In this document: one piece after another, positions 9,501 to 22,567 of the stretch
How the letters are laid out: the number at the start of each line of letters is the position of its first letter
Position numbering within the stretch: the first letter of the stretch is position 1
Source: Streptomyces sp. SID8374
GTDB lineage: Bacteria; Actinomycetota; Actinomycetes; Streptomycetales; Streptomycetaceae
Reading direction: 5' to 3'
NCBI RefSeq assembly: GCF_009865135.1
Contig: NZ_WWGH01000001.1
Span: 248,001-312,000 of the forward strand
DNA length: 64,000 nucleotides
Position numbers and translations under genes: made by a program
Notes under the pieces: model-generated
The model's input: only the letters and a program-made list of their open reading frames with translations
Databases searched by the model: none
What the model was told of the DNA's origin: nothing

Positions 9501-12500
9501 AGGTGAACCAGCTCTGCGCGACGTAGTGCCCGGCCGCGCCCGCCATCTGGGCCTGGAAGAAGAGGCCGCGCTGGAGGGGGGTGACCGGTGCGGTGCGCTC
9601 GGCGGTGGCGGAGGCGTTCCCGATCTGCGTCAGGGCGGTGAGCCAGTGGTCGGTGAGCGTGTCGGGTATGCCCGCGGCGAGGGTGAAGGCGGCGTGCAGG
9701 CTGCCGGTGGCCTCGTCGGTCCAGGCGTTGACCTCGACGGCGTACGGGCTGTCGCCCTCGCCGCCACCGGTGATCCTCAGGGCCTCCGACTCGCCGCCCC
9801 TGCCCAGGTAGTTGAAGAGCACCTGGGGGCGGGCGGTCAGGAGGGGGGCCGTCTGCGGGTTGAGGTACCGGAGCCGGCCGTAGGCGACGTGCCCCTCCTC
9901 GTCGGGCTGGCGGTCGGCGATCTCGCGGGCCGCGGCGACGGGGTCGGTGTGCGGGGTGAGCCGCACGGGGGCGATGGAGGTGAACCAGCCGACGGTACGG
10001 GTGTAGTCGTGGTGCTCCTCGGCCGGGACGCGGCCGTGGCGCTCCAGGTCGATCGCGAGGTCGGTGGGGGTGGGCTGGATATGGGTCAGCGCGGTGCGCA
10101 GGGCGCCGCAGAGCAGCTCGGTGAGGCCGGTGCCGAGGGCGGCGGGGGCGGTACGGGTGACGAGGTCGCTGACGTCGGGCGGGAGTACGGCGGTGGTCTC
10201 GCGCAGCTCTGTGGGCGTGTCCGTCGGCGTGGGCACCAGGGGCGGGGCCTGGAGGGCGGTGATCCAGTGGCCGAGGCCGTCCGCCGACTCCGCCGACCGT
10301 ACGGCGAGGGCCTCGGCGTACTCCGCGTACGACGTGGTCGGCGGGGGCAGGGCGGCGCCGGTCAGTGCGGTGGCCAGGTCGTCCAGGAGGATCAGCCAGG
10401 ACACCGCGTCGACGGCGAGGTGGTGGACGGTGACGACCAGGGTGCGGGTCGCCGCCAGCCAGGAGAAGGCGATGACGTCCCCGGCCTCCGGGTCCAGCCG
10501 TCCGGCGGCCTCGTTCGCGGCGGCCGTCGCGTCGGTGGTGTCCGGGGTGGCGACGGTGGTCTCGCGGGCGGGTTCGGTGCGCAGGGTCCAGACGCCGTGC
10601 TCGGTCCCTAGCCGCAGCCGGAGCGCCGGGTGTGCGGCCACCACGGCGTTCGCGGCGCGCCGGATGTCGGCGAGGCCCGTGCCGTCGGCGACCTCCAGGG
10701 CCCTGGCCTGGGCGAACCGGGCGAGCGAGCCGCCCAGTTCCCGTCGGCGCAGGATGATCGGGGTGAGCGGCAGCGGGCCGTCCGCACGGCGGGTGAGGGG
10801 TGCCGGTGCGGTCTGCGGGGCGCGGGTGGCCAGGTGGTCGGCGAGGGCGCGCGGGGTCTTGCGGAGGAACACGTCCCGGGGCGCGATCGGCAGGCCGAGC
10901 GCGCGGGCCCGGTTGACCACGGTGATGGCGATGATGCTGTCGCCCCCGGCGCCGAAGAAGTCGGTGTCGGCGTCCACGGTGGCGCCGGTCAGCGTCCCGG
11001 CGAAGATGTCGGTCAGTGCGGTGAGGGCGTCGGAGCCGCTGGTGGCCTGCTCGTGGTGCGGGCCGTCCTCTTGCGCGGCCCGCTCGGTGAGCGCCTGGCG
11101 GTCCAGCTTGCCGTTGACCGTCAGCGGCAGCGCGTCGACCGGCAGCACGCGGCCCGGCACCATGTGGACGGGCAGCTTGGCGGAGAGCAGGGCGGTGAGA
11201 TCGGCGGGCGCCTGGCCCACGATGTGCGCGACGAGGTGGTCGCCGCTCTCCGCCACGGTGACGGCCACATCGACGACACCGTCCAACTCCCTGACGGCTC
11301 CCTCGACTTCGCCGAGTTCGACCCGGAACCCCTTCAGCTGCACCTGGTCGTCGGCGCGGCCCGCGAACTCCAGCTCCCCGTCGAGGGTCCGGCGGGCGAG
11401 GTCGCCCGTGTGGTACATCCGGGAGCCGTCGCCCGCGAACGGGTCGGCCACGAAGCGGCTCGCGGTGAGCGCCGGTCGGCCCAGATAGCCGAGGGAGACC
11501 TGGTCGCCCGCGACGTAGATGGCGCCCACCCGGCCCGGCGGGACCGGCCGCAGCCGGTCGTCCAGCAGATAGGTGGCCAGACCGGGGATGGGGCCGCCGA
11601 TCGGGCTGATGTCGCCGCCCCGGGCGAAGTCCTCGTCGGTCAGCACCCGGTGGGTGACGTGGACGGTGGTCTCGGTGATGCCGTACATGTTGACCAGCTC
11701 GGGCGTGGCGGTGCCGTGCCGCTCCACCCAGCCGCGCAGCCGCCCGAGGTCCAGCGCCTCGCCGCCGAAGATGATGCGGCGCAGCGCGGTGACCGGTTCG
11801 TCGGCGTGCAGGTCGGCCTCGATGAACTGGTGGAAGGCCGAGGGGGTCTGGTTGAGCACGGTCACCCCGCGCTCGCGGACCAGCCGGTGGAAGTCGACGG
11901 GCGAGCGGGTCAACGCGTAGTCGGGGACCAGCAGTTCGCCGCCGTGCGCGAGGGCGCCCCACAGCTCCCAGACGGCGAAGTCGAAGGAGAAGGAGTGGAA
12001 CTGGACCCAGACGTCGTCCGGCCCGAAGTCCATGTCCGGCCGGGTGTTGGCGAGGAGCGTGGCCACGGCGGAGTGCGGGACGACGACGCCCTTGGGCCGG
12101 CCGGTGGAGCCGGAGGTGTAGATGACGTACGCCGCGTCCTGCGGGCTCACCTCGGGCGCGGCGGTGTCGGCCGGCGGGAGGTCGTCACCCTGGACGAGTA
12201 CACGGGCCTCCACCCCGGCGCTCTCCAGCAGCCGGGTGAAGCGGTCGCGCTGGTCCCGGTCCACGAGGACGACCTGCGGGGCGGAGTCGGCGAGGATGTA
12301 CTCCAGCCGCTCGTCCGGGTACGCCAGGTCCAGCGGCACGTACGCGCCTCCGGCGGTGACGACGGCGACCAGGGCGACGACCTGCTCCAGGGAGCGCGGC
12401 ACGGCGACGGCGACCCGCTGCCCGGGGCGGACTCCGGCCGCGCGCAGGGCGGAGGCCAACGTGTCCTTGGCGGTGGCCAGTTCGCCGTACGCCAGGGACC

Positions 12501-15500
12501 GTGTACCGCCGTCCAGGGCACACTGGGTCACGGCGGTGGCCGCCGGGTCGCGCTGTGCGGCGGTGTCGAACAGCGCGCCCAGGGTCGTCGGTGCGACCCG
12601 CTCGGGGGCCCTGTCCGTCGCGGGGGCCAGTTCGTCGACCCGGGCGTCCGGGCGGCTCAGCAGCTCGGTGAGGGTCCGGGTGAACGTGTGCAGGATCGCC
12701 TCGGCGCTCTCCCTCCGCAGCAGCTCCCCGTCGTAGATCAGGTTGAAGCGCGGGCGGCCGTCGTGTGCCCGCTCCACGACCAGCGTCAACGGGTAATGCG
12801 GAGCCCCCTCGTTGACGATGCCGGTGACGGCGAGGGTGTCGTCCGGGCGGCGCAGGGCGTCCACGTCGGTCGCGACGTCGAAGACCACCAGGGTGTCGAA
12901 GAGGGAGCCCGCGCCGCTCTGCCGGCCGATCCTCGCCAGCGACACATGCTGGTGCGCCAGGACCGCGCTCTGGTGCTCCTTCACCGCTGTGAGCAGGTCG
13001 TACGCGGTGTCGGTGGCGGCCCAACGGGCCCGTACGGGAATGGTGTTGATGAAGAGGCCCACCATGTCCCGGATGCCGGGGACCTCGGCGTCGCGCCCGG
13101 AGACGGTGGAGCCGAAGACGACGTCCCGGCCGTGCAGGATGCCTCCCAGCGTCACCGCCCACGCGCTGTGGACGGCCACGCTCAGGGGCACGCCCGCCGA
13201 CCGTGCGGCGATGTCGATGTCCTCGGCGGGCTCGGCCGCGATGTCGGCGAAGTGCTCGGAGGGGGTGTGGTCTTCGGCGACCAGGGAGGGTCCGGGCAGG
13301 TCGGCGAGTTCCTCGCGCCATACGCGGTCGCTCTCGTCCTGGTCCTGTCGGGTGAGCCAGCCGACGTAGTCGCGGTAGCCGCCGATCGGGTACACGGAGC
13401 CCGGTGCGTGGTACTCGGCCAGCAGGGCGCGGAGCATCGGCGGCACCGACCAGCCGTCGGCGATGATGTGGTGCACGGTCTGCACCAGGACGGTGCGGCC
13501 GACTCCGGCGCGGATGAGGGTGTAGCGCATCAGGGGCCCGGTGGCGAGGTCGAACCCGGCGCGGCGGTCCCGCTCGGCGAGGTCGCGGATCTCGTCGTCG
13601 GTGATGGAGGGGCGGTCCAGGGTGGTGAAGGGCGCCCGGACGCCGCTCTCCAGGACCGAGACGACCCGGCCGTCGGCGAGGGCGGTGAAGCGGGCGGCCA
13701 GGTTGGGGTGGAGCGCGAGCAGCCGGGTGGCCGCCGCCGCGAGCCGGTCGGCGTCCACCTCGCCGTCCAGGGTGAGGAGTTGCTGCTCCACGTAGCTGCC
13801 CGTGGCGTCGTCGTCGAAGACCGAGTGGAAGTAGAGGCCCTCCTGCAACGGGGTCAGCGGCAGGATGTCGCGGAGCGCCGGGCTTTCGAGGTCGTCGACG
13901 TCGGCCTGGGTCAGTGGCACCAGCGGGAAGTCGCTGGGGGTGTGGCCGCCCTCCTCCAGCGTGGCCAGGGCGGACAGGGCCTCGCCGAAGTACGCGGCGA
14001 GCGTGGCGGTGTCCTCGTCGGTGAAGACGCCCTCGGGCCACGAGAGGGTGGTGACGAGCTGGTACGCGCCGTCGGCGTCGGGTTCGGCGATGGCGTTGAA
14101 CTCCAGGGCGCGCGGCAGGCGCATCCTGGGGTCGCGCTTCTCGCCCAACTGCCCTGTGGTGCCGGCGAGCTGCCACTCCCCGGAGGAGCCCGCGTCGAAG
14201 CGGCCCAGGTAGTTGAAGAGGACCTGGGGTGCGGGCGTGGTCGGTCCGGTGTCGGTGAGGTAGCGCAGGGCGCCGTAGGAGAGTCCGTTGCTCGGGACCC
14301 GGGCGAGGTCTTCCTTGACCGCCTTGAGGGCGGCGGCGAGGTAGGCGGGGTCGGTGAGGTCGGGGGCGGCGCCGGGGTCGACGGTCACCGGGAACAGGGT
14401 GGTGAACCAGCCGACGGTACGCGACAGTTCGGGCTCGAAGCCGACCGCGTCGGCCACGAACCGCCCCTCGCGGCCGTGTCCTTCCAACTCGATGTGGGCG
14501 AAGGTCTGTTCCTGCCCGTGGTCGCGCCGCCAGCGGGCGAGGGCGACGGCCAGCGCGGTCAGCAGGACGTCGTTGACGCCCGCGTGGAACCTGGCGGGGA
14601 CCTCGCCCAGCAGTGCGGCCGTCTCCTCGGGTCCGACGGAGAGCGTCCGGGTCCGCTCCCGGGCCACGGTGTCGGCCTCGGTGAGGGGGCGCCTGCCGAT
14701 CGGCGCGTCCTCCCCCGGCAGGGCGCTTGAGAAGTACGTACGGTCCGTGGCGAAGTCCGCACGCCCGAGGAGCTGGGTCCAGCGCCTGAACGACGTACCG
14801 ACGGGCGGGAGTTCGATGTCCGCGCCCGAGGCGTACTGCCGCCAGGCCGTGGCCAGGTCCTCCATGAGGATCCGCCAGGACACGCCGTCGATCACCACGT
14901 GGTGGGCGACCAGGACCAGTTGGCGTTCCGCGCGGCGCCAGACGGCACGCAGCATCACACCGTTGTCCGGGTCGAGTGCCTCGGTGGCGCGTTCGACGCA
15001 CTCCTCCAGCGGGGCGTCGCTCTCCTGCCATCCCACGGTGGCCGTCCCGGCGGGCGGGATGTCGAAGCTCCAGCGCTCGCCGCGTACCAGCCGGGCGCGG
15101 AGCATGTCGTGGCGGTGGAGGACGGCGGTGAGGACGGTGGTGAGAGCGTCGGCGGTCAGATCGGGCGGGGTGTTGAGGACGACCGACTGTACGAAGCCGT
15201 CGACCGCGTCGGTGGTCTCGCCGAGCCACTGCACGATGGGTGATCCCACCACCGAGCCGGTGGCGGTGTCGGCGTGGTCCACGGTGGAGACGTCGTCGCG
15301 GCTCGCCACGGCGGCCAGTGCTCCGACGGTGCTGTTGGTGAAGATCTGGCGTGCCGTCACATGGAGGCCCACCTCGCGCAGGGCGCTGAGCAGGGAGATC
15401 GCCAGGATGCTGTCGCCGCCGAGCTGGAAGAAGTCCTGGTCGACGCCTATGTCCTCCACCCGCAGCACCGATGCGACCGCCGCGCACACCAGGCGCTCGT

Positions 15501-17445
15501 TCTCGGTGGCGGGCGCCACGAGGCCGCCGGTGGGCCGGGCGGGTTCCGGCAGGGCGGCGCGGTCGATCTTGCCGTTGGCGGTGAGCGGGAACTCCGTCAG
15601 GACGACGAGGTGGGCCGGGACCATGTACTCGACCATGTGGGCGGTGGCCCAGGCCGTGACCTCGTCGGCCGTCAGCTCCTCGCTGCCGGAGGAGGGGATG
15701 ACGTACCCCACCAGGTAGGTGCCGCCCGCGCTGTTCTTCCGGGCGACGACACAGGTGTGCCGTACGCGGGGGTGCTCGGCGAGGGAGGCCTCGACGTCCT
15801 CGATCTCCAGCCGCATCCCGCGGATCTTGATCTGGTTGTCCGCCCGCCCGAGGAAGTCCAGCGAGCCGTCCGGGGCGAACCGGGCCAGGTCGCCGGTCCG
15901 GTAGAGCCGGGAGCCGTCGGAGGCGAAGGGGTTGGCGACGAACCGGGAGGCGGTGAGGCCGGGCGCACCGACGTAGCCGCGTCCCAGGAGGAGTCCGCCG
16001 ACGTACAGTTCGCCGCCGACGCCGACCGGGACCGGGCGCAGTTCGTCGTCCAGGACGTAGAGCTGGGTGTTGGGGTTGGCCTTGCCGATCGAGGTCGACA
16101 GGCGTTCCGCCTCGCCCCGGTAGATGACGTGCGAGACGCCGATGGTCGTCTCGGCGGGGCCGTAGCCGTGGTACATGGGGATGTCGAGGCGGGTGCGGAA
16201 CCGCTCGTACAGCTCCGGGGTCAGCACCTCACCGCCGCACCAGACGTGGCGCAGGCTGTCGAGGCGGCCGGATCCGGCCTCGATCTCCAGGAGGACGTCC
16301 AGCATGGACGAGACCAGGTAGGTGAAGGTGACGCGCTGCTCGGCGATGACGCTCAGCAGGTGGTGCGGGTCGCGTTCGCCGCCGGGCCGCAGGATCACCA
16401 GCCGGCCGCCGGAGACCAGCGGCAGGAAGATCTCGTTGATGGAGATGTCGAAGGAGAGCGGCGCCTTGAACAGCGAGGCGTCGTCGTGGCCGAACCGCAG
16501 GATCTCCTCCCGCTGCCACAGCAGGCGCTCGCTGATCGCCTCGTGGCGGATCATGGCGCCCTTGGGGCGGCCGGTGGAGCCGGAGGTGAAGATGACGTAC
16601 GCCAGTGAGGTGGGGTGGACGGCCGTCTCGGGCGCCTCCACGGGGTGGGAGCCGAACGCCCAGTCGCCGAGGTCGACGGCGACGGCGTCCGGCTCGGGTG
16701 CGTCGGACACGCCCGAGCCGTTGAGCTGGAGCACGACCCCGGCGTCCTCGATGACGACGGCCCTGCGGGCGGCGGGCCACTGCGGGTCGAGGGGGACGAA
16801 GGCGGCGCCGGCCTGGAGCACGGCGAGGAGGCCGATGACCATCTCGGCGGAGCGGCCGAGCGAGATCCCGACGACCTGTTCGGAGCCGAGGCCGCGCCCG
16901 ATCAGGTGGTGGGCCAGCTGCGCCGACCTCTCGGCGGCCTCACGGTAGGTCAGGGTGCGGTGCTCGTCGACGATGGCGACGGCGTCCGGCCTGGCGCGGG
17001 CCTGTTCGCGGAACAGCTCCACGACGGTCGGGCGGACGCGGTCGGCGCGGTTGTCGTTCCAGCCGGCCAGGGTCTCGATCCGTGCCGCGATGCTGGAGGG
17101 GCCGATGGTGCCGACGGGCCGGTCCGGGAAGTCGGCCAGATCGTCCAGGGCGAGCTGCGCGTCGGCCACCTGGACGCCGTCGGGGACCGTGATGCTCACT
17201 CCGTCCGTACCGACCTCCCAACCCCGGCTTCCGCCACCGCCGTTGTCGACCCAGCCGAGGACGTCGGCGAACGAGGTCCCGGGGGTGAGGTCGATGCCTT
17301 CGGGGCCGTTGCCCGTCGCCCAGTACGCCAGCCCGATGGCGCACGCCTCGGCGACGGTCCGGTCGCTGTAGTCGCCGATGCGCCTGCGCACATCGGCGAA
17401 GTGGGTGGGAGAGAGCAGAACGTGAGGAGCAGACGGTTCCGTCAT
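6538..17445 (-). CDS. cchH: Coelichelin-type nonribosomal peptide synthetase CchH
   Basis: 3,635 residues from the ATG at 17445, close to the length of S. coelicolor CchH. Domains in order: A1 about 140-640, T1 (LGGDS) near 680, E1 730-1180, C2 (HHIIADG) 1190-1600, A2 1640-2100, T2 (GAGGDS) near 2165, E2 2215-2600, C3 2610-3020 with YHLLLWDG (first His of HHxxxDG is Tyr), A3 3060-3540, T3 (LGGHS) near 3593. There is no thioesterase. Read by eye, the specificity positions are DINYWGGIGK, DFWNIGMVHK and DMENLGLINK, the patterns for N5-formyl-N5-hydroxyornithine, threonine and N5-hydroxyornithine. Three modules make a tetrapeptide in coelichelin, with one module used twice. A TTG start 10 codons upstream is an alternative. 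The residues before A1 (about 20-110) look like a C-terminal remnant of a condensation-like domain. Confidence 0.93.
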   Translation of the reverse strand: MTEPSAPHVLLSPTHFADVRRRIGDYSDRTVAEACAIGLAYWATGNGPEGIDLTPGTSFADVLGWVDNGGGGSRGWEVGTDGVSITVPDGVQVADAQLALDDLADFPDRPVGTIGPSSIAARIETLAGWNDNRADRVRPTVVELFREQARARPDAVAIVDEHRTLTYREAAERSAQLAHHLIGRGLGSEQVVGISLGRSAEMVIGLLAVLQAGAAFVPLDPQWPAARRAVVIEDAGVVLQLNGSGVSDAPEPDAVAVDLGDWAFGSHPVEAPETAVHPTSLAYVIFTSGSTGRPKGAMIRHEAISERLLWQREEILRFGHDDASLFKAPLSFDISINEIFLPLVSGGRLVILRPGGERDPHHLLSVIAEQRVTFTYLVSSMLDVLLEIEAGSGRLDSLRHVWCGGEVLTPELYERFRTRLDIPMYHGYGPAETTIGVSHVIYRGEAERLSTSIGKANPNTQLYVLDDELRPVPVGVGGELYVGGLLLGRGYVGAPGLTASRFVANPFASDGSRLYRTGDLARFAPDGSLDFLGRADNQIKIRGMRLEIEDVEASLAEHPRVRHTCVVARKNSAGGTYLVGYVIPSSGSEELTADEVTAWATAHMVEYMVPAHLVVLTEFPLTANGKIDRAALPEPARPTGGLVAPATENERLVCAAVASVLRVEDIGVDQDFFQLGGDSILAISLLSALREVGLHVTARQIFTNSTVGALAAVASRDDVSTVDHADTATGSVVGSPIVQWLGETTDAVDGFVQSVVLNTPPDLTADALTTVLTAVLHRHDMLRARLVRGERWSFDIPPAGTATVGWQESDAPLEECVERATEALDPDNGVMLRAVWRRAERQLVLVAHHVVIDGVSWRILMEDLATAWRQYASGADIELPPVGTSFRRWTQLLGRADFATDRTYFSSALPGEDAPIGRRPLTEADTVARERTRTLSVGPEETAALLGEVPARFHAGVNDVLLTALAVALARWRRDHGQEQTFAHIELEGHGREGRFVADAVGFEPELSRTVGWFTTLFPVTVDPGAAPDLTDPAYLAAALKAVKEDLARVPSNGLSYGALRYLTDTGPTTPAPQVLFNYLGRFDAGSSGEWQLAGTTGQLGEKRDPRMRLPRALEFNAIAEPDADGAYQLVTTLSWPEGVFTDEDTATLAAYFGEALSALATLEEGGHTPSDFPLVPLTQADVDDLESPALRDILPLTPLQEGLYFHSVFDDDATGSYVEQQLLTLDGEVDADRLAAAATRLLALHPNLAARFTALADGRVVSVLESGVRAPFTTLDRPSITDDEIRDLAERDRRAGFDLATGPLMRYTLIRAGVGRTVLVQTVHHIIADGWSVPPMLRALLAEYHAPGSVYPIGGYRDYVGWLTRQDQDESDRVWREELADLPGPSLVAEDHTPSEHFADIAAEPAEDIDIAARSAGVPLSVAVHSAWAVTLGGILHGRDVVFGSTVSGRDAEVPGIRDMVGLFINTIPVRARWAATDTAYDLLTAVKEHQSAVLAHQHVSLARIGRQSGAGSLFDTLVVFDVATDVDALRRPDDTLAVTGIVNEGAPHYPLTLVVERAHDGRPRFNLIYDGELLRRESAEAILHTFTRTLTELLSRPDARVDELAPATDRAPERVAPTTLGALFDTAAQRDPAATAVTQCALDGGTRSLAYGELATAKDTLASALRAAGVRPGQRVAVAVPRSLEQVVALVAVVTAGGAYVPLDLAYPDERLEYILADSAPQVVLVDRDQRDRFTRLLESAGVEARVLVQGDDLPPADTAAPEVSPQDAAYVIYTSGSTGRPKGVVVPHSAVATLLANTRPDMDFGPDDVWVQFHSFSFDFAVWELWGALAHGGELLVPDYALTRSPVDFHRLVRERGVTVLNQTPSAFHQFIEADLHADEPVTALRRIIFGGEALDLGRLRGWVERHGTATPELVNMYGITETTVHVTHRVLTDEDFARGGDISPIGGPIPGLATYLLDDRLRPVPPGRVGAIYVAGDQVSLGYLGRPALTASRFVADPFAGDGSRMYHTGDLARRTLDGELEFAGRADDQVQLKGFRVELGEVEGAVRELDGVVDVAVTVAESGDHLVAHIVGQAPADLTALLSAKLPVHMVPGRVLPVDALPLTVNGKLDRQALTERAAQEDGPHHEQATSGSDALTALTDIFAGTLTGATVDADTDFFGAGGDSIIAITVVNRARALGLPIAPRDVFLRKTPRALADHLATRAPQTAPAPLTRRADGPLPLTPIILRRRELGGSLARFAQARALEVADGTGLADIRRAANAVVAAHPALRLRLGTEHGVWTLRTEPARETTVATPDTTDATAAANEAAGRLDPEAGDVIAFSWLAATRTLVVTVHHLAVDAVSWLILLDDLATALTGAALPPPTTSYAEYAEALAVRSAESADGLGHWITALQAPPLVPTPTDTPTELRETTAVLPPDVSDLVTRTAPAALGTGLTELLCGALRTALTHIQPTPTDLAIDLERHGRVPAEEHHDYTRTVGWFTSIAPVRLTPHTDPVAAAREIADRQPDEEGHVAYGRLRYLNPQTAPLLTARPQVLFNYLGRGGESEALRITGGGEGDSPYAVEVNAWTDEATGSLHAAFTLAAGIPDTLTDHWLTALTQIGNASATAERTAPVTPLQRGLFFQAQMAGAAGHYVAQSWFTFDRRLDTDALAEAMAYVITRHPVVGAGFTTDDDGNPVQLLKAGRRVAVRTVELATDAEVEALRTRDRESGFDPGEPPLIRLTVVRLPDGRDGLLLSYHLLLWDGWSREILLRDLFDAYEAVVAGEPWDAAPAVPGFEEYARELAAKDPAVAERFWADHLAGLSGPTLLAGPAPDLSEELPQPLVHTLSAELTELLREAARVHGVTLNSVLTGAFGLLLGARTGRSDAVFGVTVSGREGEGHGDIVGVLLNTVPMWTRARPEETVGAYLSAVQAARVAAMDHEHLGLGEIQRASGHDTLFDNLFVLQNFLDLDAFAAMNARHGITSVRADDSTHYPYTWVVTPGDRLTVKLEHRHGDPEAARRLLDDYLRVLEDVARSTGPMGRLRGLGPDPEPAERTDIGTDTVVDRFDLAADRHPERIALVADGATMTFAQLRDRSRAVAGVLAGRGIGPETAVGLAIPRSLDWIAALFAVLRVGAAYVPLELDHPDERIATIVEDARPEVILTVSSVSPRLSGELIELDRPLPEAEPYVTFAPGDPDRLRHPAYTIYTSGSTGKPKGVVTEYAGLTNMLINHQRRIFEPVLAEHGHRTFRIAHTVSFAFDMSWEELLWLADGHEVHICDEELRRDAPRLVEYCGEHAIDVINVTPTYAQQLIAEGLLDNPRQRPPLVLLGGEAVTPTLWQRLAETEGTVGYNLYGPTEYTINTLGVGTFECQDPVVGVAIDNTEVYVLDPWLRPLPDGAPGELYVAGVGIARGYLGQSAQTAHRFVACPFGAPGERMYRTGDLVVRRPDGNIVYLGRTDQQVKIRGHRVELGEVEAVFAAHPAVRFVAAVAQPDPQVDGAYRLAAYLVLEGAELAQVAGEVSAGLPDFLRPTHFAQVDSIPLTVNGKADTKALPEARPLGALTTAGERGPATETETVVCEFFAEALDLDDDEVSAVSDFVSLGGHSMLAVRLIGLLRREYGPVVTIRDLFTLRTPEAIARHLDEN

Positions 17446-17475
17446 CGAAGACTCAGACCCTTCCAAGGTTTGCAA

Positions 17476-17501
17476 GTTAGCCTAACCTTACTGAGGTTGA
17501 C

Positions 17502-17505
<4 letters not shown>
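17476..17505. promoter_or_regulatory. Candidate iron-box cluster upstream of cchH
   Basis: TTAGCCTAACCTTA and AGGTTGACCTAACTA lie head to tail, each carrying a DmdR/IdeR half-site, and overlap the cchG stop codon. The best single 19-mer has about 14 matches. Two overlapping half-sites would suit the double-dimer binding known for IdeR-family repressors. It gives cchH-cchI its own iron-controlled promoter. Confidence 0.65.
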
Positions 17506-19289
<1,784 letters not shown>

Positions 19290-19335
19290 GCGATCGCCAG
19301 TTCTCGGTGGGGGGAGGGCGGTTCGGCCGTCATCG

Positions 19336-20385
19336 CTACTTGGCCGCCTTGACCAGCTCGTCGATCGCGTACGGCAGGGAGAGCAGCGTGCCCTGGGACA
19401 TGGCGGCACCGATCGCCGGGCCCTCGCTGTCCAGGAGGTAGGAGACCTTGTCGTTCTTGACGGCGGGCAGGTTGGCGAAGAGCTCGAACTTCTTGAGCGC
19501 CTCGGTGTCCGCCTTGTCGTTGATGACGAAGATGCGGTCGACGTCGATCAGGTCGATGCGCTCGGGCGACAGCTCGGTGGAGAACTTGCCGTCGGCGATC
19601 TTGTCGATCTCGGTCTGGTAGCCGAAGCCGGAACCGGTGACCAGCTGGCCGCGCACGTCGGTGGAGGTGAACGGGTAGACCGCGCCCTTGTACCAGGAGA
19701 GCGCGACGGCCTTCTGGCCGGCGAAGGCGGGGTTGTCCTTCTTGGCGGCGTCCAGCTTGTCCTGGATGCCCTTCACCAGTTCGGTGCCTTCGGACTCCTT
19801 GCCGAGCGCCTTGGCGATGTGGACCGCGTTGTCCTGCCAGGCGGCGCTGAAGGGCTCCTTCTCGGCCTTGGTGCGGCCGACGGTGGGGGCGATCTTGGAG
19901 AGCTTGTCGTAGGCGGCCTTGTCGACCTCGGAGTAGACCGCGATGATCAGGTCCGGCCGCAGGGCGGCGATCTTCTCGTAGTTGGGGCCCGAGTCACCGT
20001 TGTTCATGATGACCTCGGGACGGGTGTCGCCCCACTTGTCCTTCACCCACGGCCACTGGGTGTTGATGTCGGGGGTCTGGCCCACCGGGTTCGGGTACTG
20101 GTCGACCATGCCGACCGGCTTGATGCCGAACGCCAGGATGGCCTGGTCGTCCGTGTAGCCGACGGAGACGACCCGCTTGGGGGCCTTCTCGACCTTCGTG
20201 GTTCCGAACGCGTGCTCCACCGTGACCGGGAACGCGCCGGCTTCGGCGGCCGGGGCGTCGTCGCTCTTCTTCGCCTCCGTGTCGGAACCGCATCCGGCGA
20301 GGAGGCCGACGCCGAGGGTCGCGACGGAAAGTGCCGCGGCCAGCCGCCGCCACGGCTGCACCTGCGTCGTTCGATGGAGAAGCAT
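19336..20385 (-). CDS. cchF: CchF-like siderophore-binding lipoprotein
   Basis: 349 residues. A lipoprotein signal peptide (WRRLAAALSVATLGVGLLAGC) has the lipobox LLAGC, with Cys near 32. The rest is a class III periplasmic-binding-protein fold (PKRVVSVGYTDDQAILAFG, ALRPDLIIAV, GPAIGAAMSQGTLLSLPYAIDELV). In a Gram-positive it would be anchored outside the membrane and deliver ferric siderophore to CchCD. The ATG at 20385 was preferred over an upstream in-frame start because the signal peptide begins just after it and AGGGA lies upstream. An iron box is 72 bp upstream. Confidence 0.9.
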   Translation of the reverse strand: MLLHRTTQVQPWRRLAAALSVATLGVGLLAGCGSDTEAKKSDDAPAAEAGAFPVTVEHAFGTTKVEKAPKRVVSVGYTDDQAILAFGIKPVGMVDQYPNPVGQTPDINTQWPWVKDKWGDTRPEVIMNNGDSGPNYEKIAALRPDLIIAVYSEVDKAAYDKLSKIAPTVGRTKAEKEPFSAAWQDNAVHIAKALGKESEGTELVKGIQDKLDAAKKDNPAFAGQKAVALSWYKGAVYPFTSTDVRGQLVTGSGFGYQTEIDKIADGKFSTELSPERIDLIDVDRIFVINDKADTEALKKFELFANLPAVKNDKVSYLLDSEGPAIGAAMSQGTLLSLPYAIDELVKAAK

Positions 20386-20456
20386 CCGGAATCCCTTGCT
20401 TTCGCGCTGTCCACTGCGCCCCTGATTGAGGGCGAGCAAACCTTATCCCGCCCAAG

Positions 20457-20475
20457 TGAGGCGAGCCTAGCCTTA
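20457..20475. promoter_or_regulatory. Candidate iron box upstream of cchF
   Basis: TGAGGCGAGCCTAGCCTTA matches 15 of 19 positions of the DmdR/IdeR box. It lies between cchE and cchF, upstream of the cchF-cchG unit. Confidence 0.72.
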
Positions 20476-20535
20476 CTTGAAACTTTCCCTCTACCGGGAC
20501 GAGTGGCCGACCGGCCAATTTCCGCCGCTCAGGGG

Positions 20536-21399
20536 TCACTTCACAGGCGAGTCGCTCACCGGTTCGAGCCGGACGTGCGTACGTCCGATCGGGACGATGA
20601 GCGGCCGGTCGCCCACCGGGTCCTCGATCACCTTGGCCTGTAGCCCGAAGGCCTCGTGCAGCAGCTCGGCGGTGATCACCTCACGCGGGTGCCCCTGCGC
20701 CAGGATCGAACCCGCCCGCATCACGATGAGGTTGTCGCTGTAGCGCGTGGCGAGATTGAGGTCGTGCAGCACCATGACCACGGTGCACCCCGACTCGTGC
20801 AGGTCGTCGACCAGATCGAGTACGTCGATGGCGTGCGCGAGGTCCAGATAGGTGGTCGGCTCGTCCAGCAGCAGCAGGTCGGTGCCCTGGGCCAGGGTCA
20901 TCGAGATCCAGACGCGCTGGCGCTGGCCGCCGGAGAGCGAGTCGACCGGACGGTCGGCCAGGTCGGCCACCCCGGTCATGGCCAGGGCGCGCTCCACGAC
21001 TCCGGCGTCGTCCGAGGACCACTGCCGCAGCCAGCTCTGGTGCGGATGGCGCCCCCGGGCGACCAGGTCGCCCACCGTCAGCCCCTCGGGCGCCACGGGC
21101 GCCTGCGGCAGCAGTCCGAGCTTCTTCGCCACGTCCCGGGTCCTGAGCTTGGCGATGTCCTCGCCGTCCAGCACGACCCTCCCGCTGGCCGGTTTGAGCA
21201 GACGGGTCAGGGTGCGCAACAGCGTCGATTTTCCGCAGCCGTTGGGGCCGATGATCGTGGTGACGACCCCCGGCGGGATCGCCACGTCGAGATCGTCGAT
21301 GACCGCCCGTCCGCCGTAGCCGACCGTGACGCCCTTCGCCGCCAGCCGTGCGACGTCCTTGACCTCGGACCGGGTCTCGGTGATGAACTGCGCGACCAC
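20536..21399 (-). CDS. cchE: CchE-like ferric-siderophore import ATPase
   Basis: About 287 residues; FecE/FepC-type ABC ATPase. Walker A GPNGCGKST, Q-loop LLPQAP, signature LSGGQRQR, Walker B LLLLDEPTTYLD and H-loop VLHD are all intact. It powers import through CchC and CchD. The GTG at 21399 is preferred because AAGGGG sits five bases upstream; a GTG two codons earlier (21405) is the alternative but would abut the ribosome site. An iron box lies immediately upstream, so the gene has its own promoter although it is embedded in the cluster. Confidence 0.9.
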   Translation of the reverse strand: MVAQFITETRSEVKDVARLAAKGVTVGYGGRAVIDDLDVAIPPGVVTTIIGPNGCGKSTLLRTLTRLLKPASGRVVLDGEDIAKLRTRDVAKKLGLLPQAPVAPEGLTVGDLVARGRHPHQSWLRQWSSDDAGVVERALAMTGVADLADRPVDSLSGGQRQRVWISMTLAQGTDLLLLDEPTTYLDLAHAIDVLDLVDDLHESGCTVVMVLHDLNLATRYSDNLIVMRAGSILAQGHPREVITAELLHEAFGLQAKVIEDPVGDRPLIVPIGRTHVRLEPVSDSPVK

Positions 21400-21414
21400 A
21401 AGCACCCCTTGAAT

Positions 21415-21433
21415 TTAGGCTCGCCTAACCTTA
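21415..21433. promoter_or_regulatory. Candidate iron box upstream of cchE
   Basis: TTAGGCTCGCCTAACCTTA matches 15 of 19 positions of the DmdR/IdeR box. It lies 16 bp from the chosen cchE start, so a bound repressor would cover the promoter or the start of the transcript. Confidence 0.75.
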
Positions 21434-21463
21434 TTGCTTTCGGAGGCAGTTCGCCTCAGGCCG

Positions 21464-22567
21464 TCACGGACCGGACCGGCGCAGGTTCGCCCGTACCAGC
21501 AGATAGACGAGGAACGGGCCGCCGATCGCGGCGGTGACCACGCCGACCGGAAGCGTGACCGGCAGCGCCGTCCGCGCGATGAGGTCCGAGCCGATCAGCA
21601 GCAGCGCCCCCAGCAGCCCGGAGGCCACCATCGGCGGCGTCGGGCACCTCGCCAGCCGCATCGCCACCTGGGGCGCCACCAGCGCGACGAACGGAACGGG
21701 GCCCGCCGCGCTCACCGCCACGGCGGCCAGCAGCACCGCGCACAGCAGGAGGACGGCCCGCACCCTGGTGTACCGGACGCCCAGCCCGGCGGCCACGTCG
21801 TCACCGAGGTGCATCGGTTTGAACTGGAACGCGGCGGCGGCCACCACCACGAGCAGGACCAGCCCGCCCCAGAACGCCACCTCGACCTCGTCCCACGACC
21901 GGCCGTCCAGCGAGCCGACCAGCCAGGCCTGGGCCCGGGCCACGTCCCTGATGTCGGCCGACACCAGCAGCCAGGTCGTGATCGCCTGCATCACGGCGCT
22001 CACCGAGATGCCGATGAGGATGAGCCGGAAGCCGTCGATCCCGCGCCGCCAGGCCAGGAAGTAGACCAGCAGCCCGGTGCCGAGGCCGCCCAGGAGCGCC
22101 GCCGCCGACAGGCCCACCGAGCCGACGACCGCGGCGGCGGCCCCGCCCGACACCGTGACCAGGAAGACCGCGACGGCGCTGGCCCCGCTGGTGATCCCGA
22201 GGATGTCGGGGCTGGCGAGCGGATTGCGGGCGACGGACTGCGTGATCGCCCCGGACACACCGAGCGCGATGCCCACGACGAGGCCGGCCAGGGCGCGCGG
22301 CATCCGCAGGTCCATCACCACGAACTCGTCGACCTGTTCGCCCTGGCCCAGCAGCGTGGCGATCACCCGCGACAGGCCGATGGGGAAGTCCCCGACGGCG
22401 ATGGAGAGGCAGAACACCAGGAAGGCGGCGGCCGCCAGCACCAGCGTGACCAGGACGAGCCAGGGCCGCCAGACGAACGACACCTTCCCGATCCGCAGAC
22501 CCGCCGCCAACGGCGTCTTCGAAACCGCCGCGTCGGCGTCCGTCGGATTCATCTCTGTTCTGCTCAT
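21464..22567 (-). CDS. cchD: CchD-like FecCD-family siderophore permease
   Basis: About 367 residues; FecCD/BtuC-fold permease with many transmembrane helices. It carries the family segments RMPRALAGLVVGIALGVSG, RNPLASPDILGITSGAS and GPVPFVALVAPQVAMRL. It pairs with CchC as the membrane channel of the ferric-siderophore importer. The ATG at 22567 overlaps the cchC stop as ATGA, so the two are translationally coupled. A second ATG five codons downstream is an alternative. Confidence 0.9.
   Translation of the reverse strand: MSRTEMNPTDADAAVSKTPLAAGLRIGKVSFVWRPWLVLVTLVLAAAAFLVFCLSIAVGDFPIGLSRVIATLLGQGEQVDEFVVMDLRMPRALAGLVVGIALGVSGAITQSVARNPLASPDILGITSGASAVAVFLVTVSGGAAAAVVGSVGLSAAALLGGLGTGLLVYFLAWRRGIDGFRLILIGISVSAVMQAITTWLLVSADIRDVARAQAWLVGSLDGRSWDEVEVAFWGGLVLLVVVAAAAFQFKPMHLGDDVAAGLGVRYTRVRAVLLLCAVLLAAVAVSAAGPVPFVALVAPQVAMRLARCPTPPMVASGLLGALLLIGSDLIARTALPVTLPVGVVTAAIGGPFLVYLLVRANLRRSGP

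Noticed and set aside
4879..14730. Very long open frames opposite to cchI and cchH, up to 1,910 codons
   Set aside because: They mirror the GC-rich codon pattern of the NRPS strand, have no recognisable domains, and the NRPS motifs on the other strand are unambiguous.
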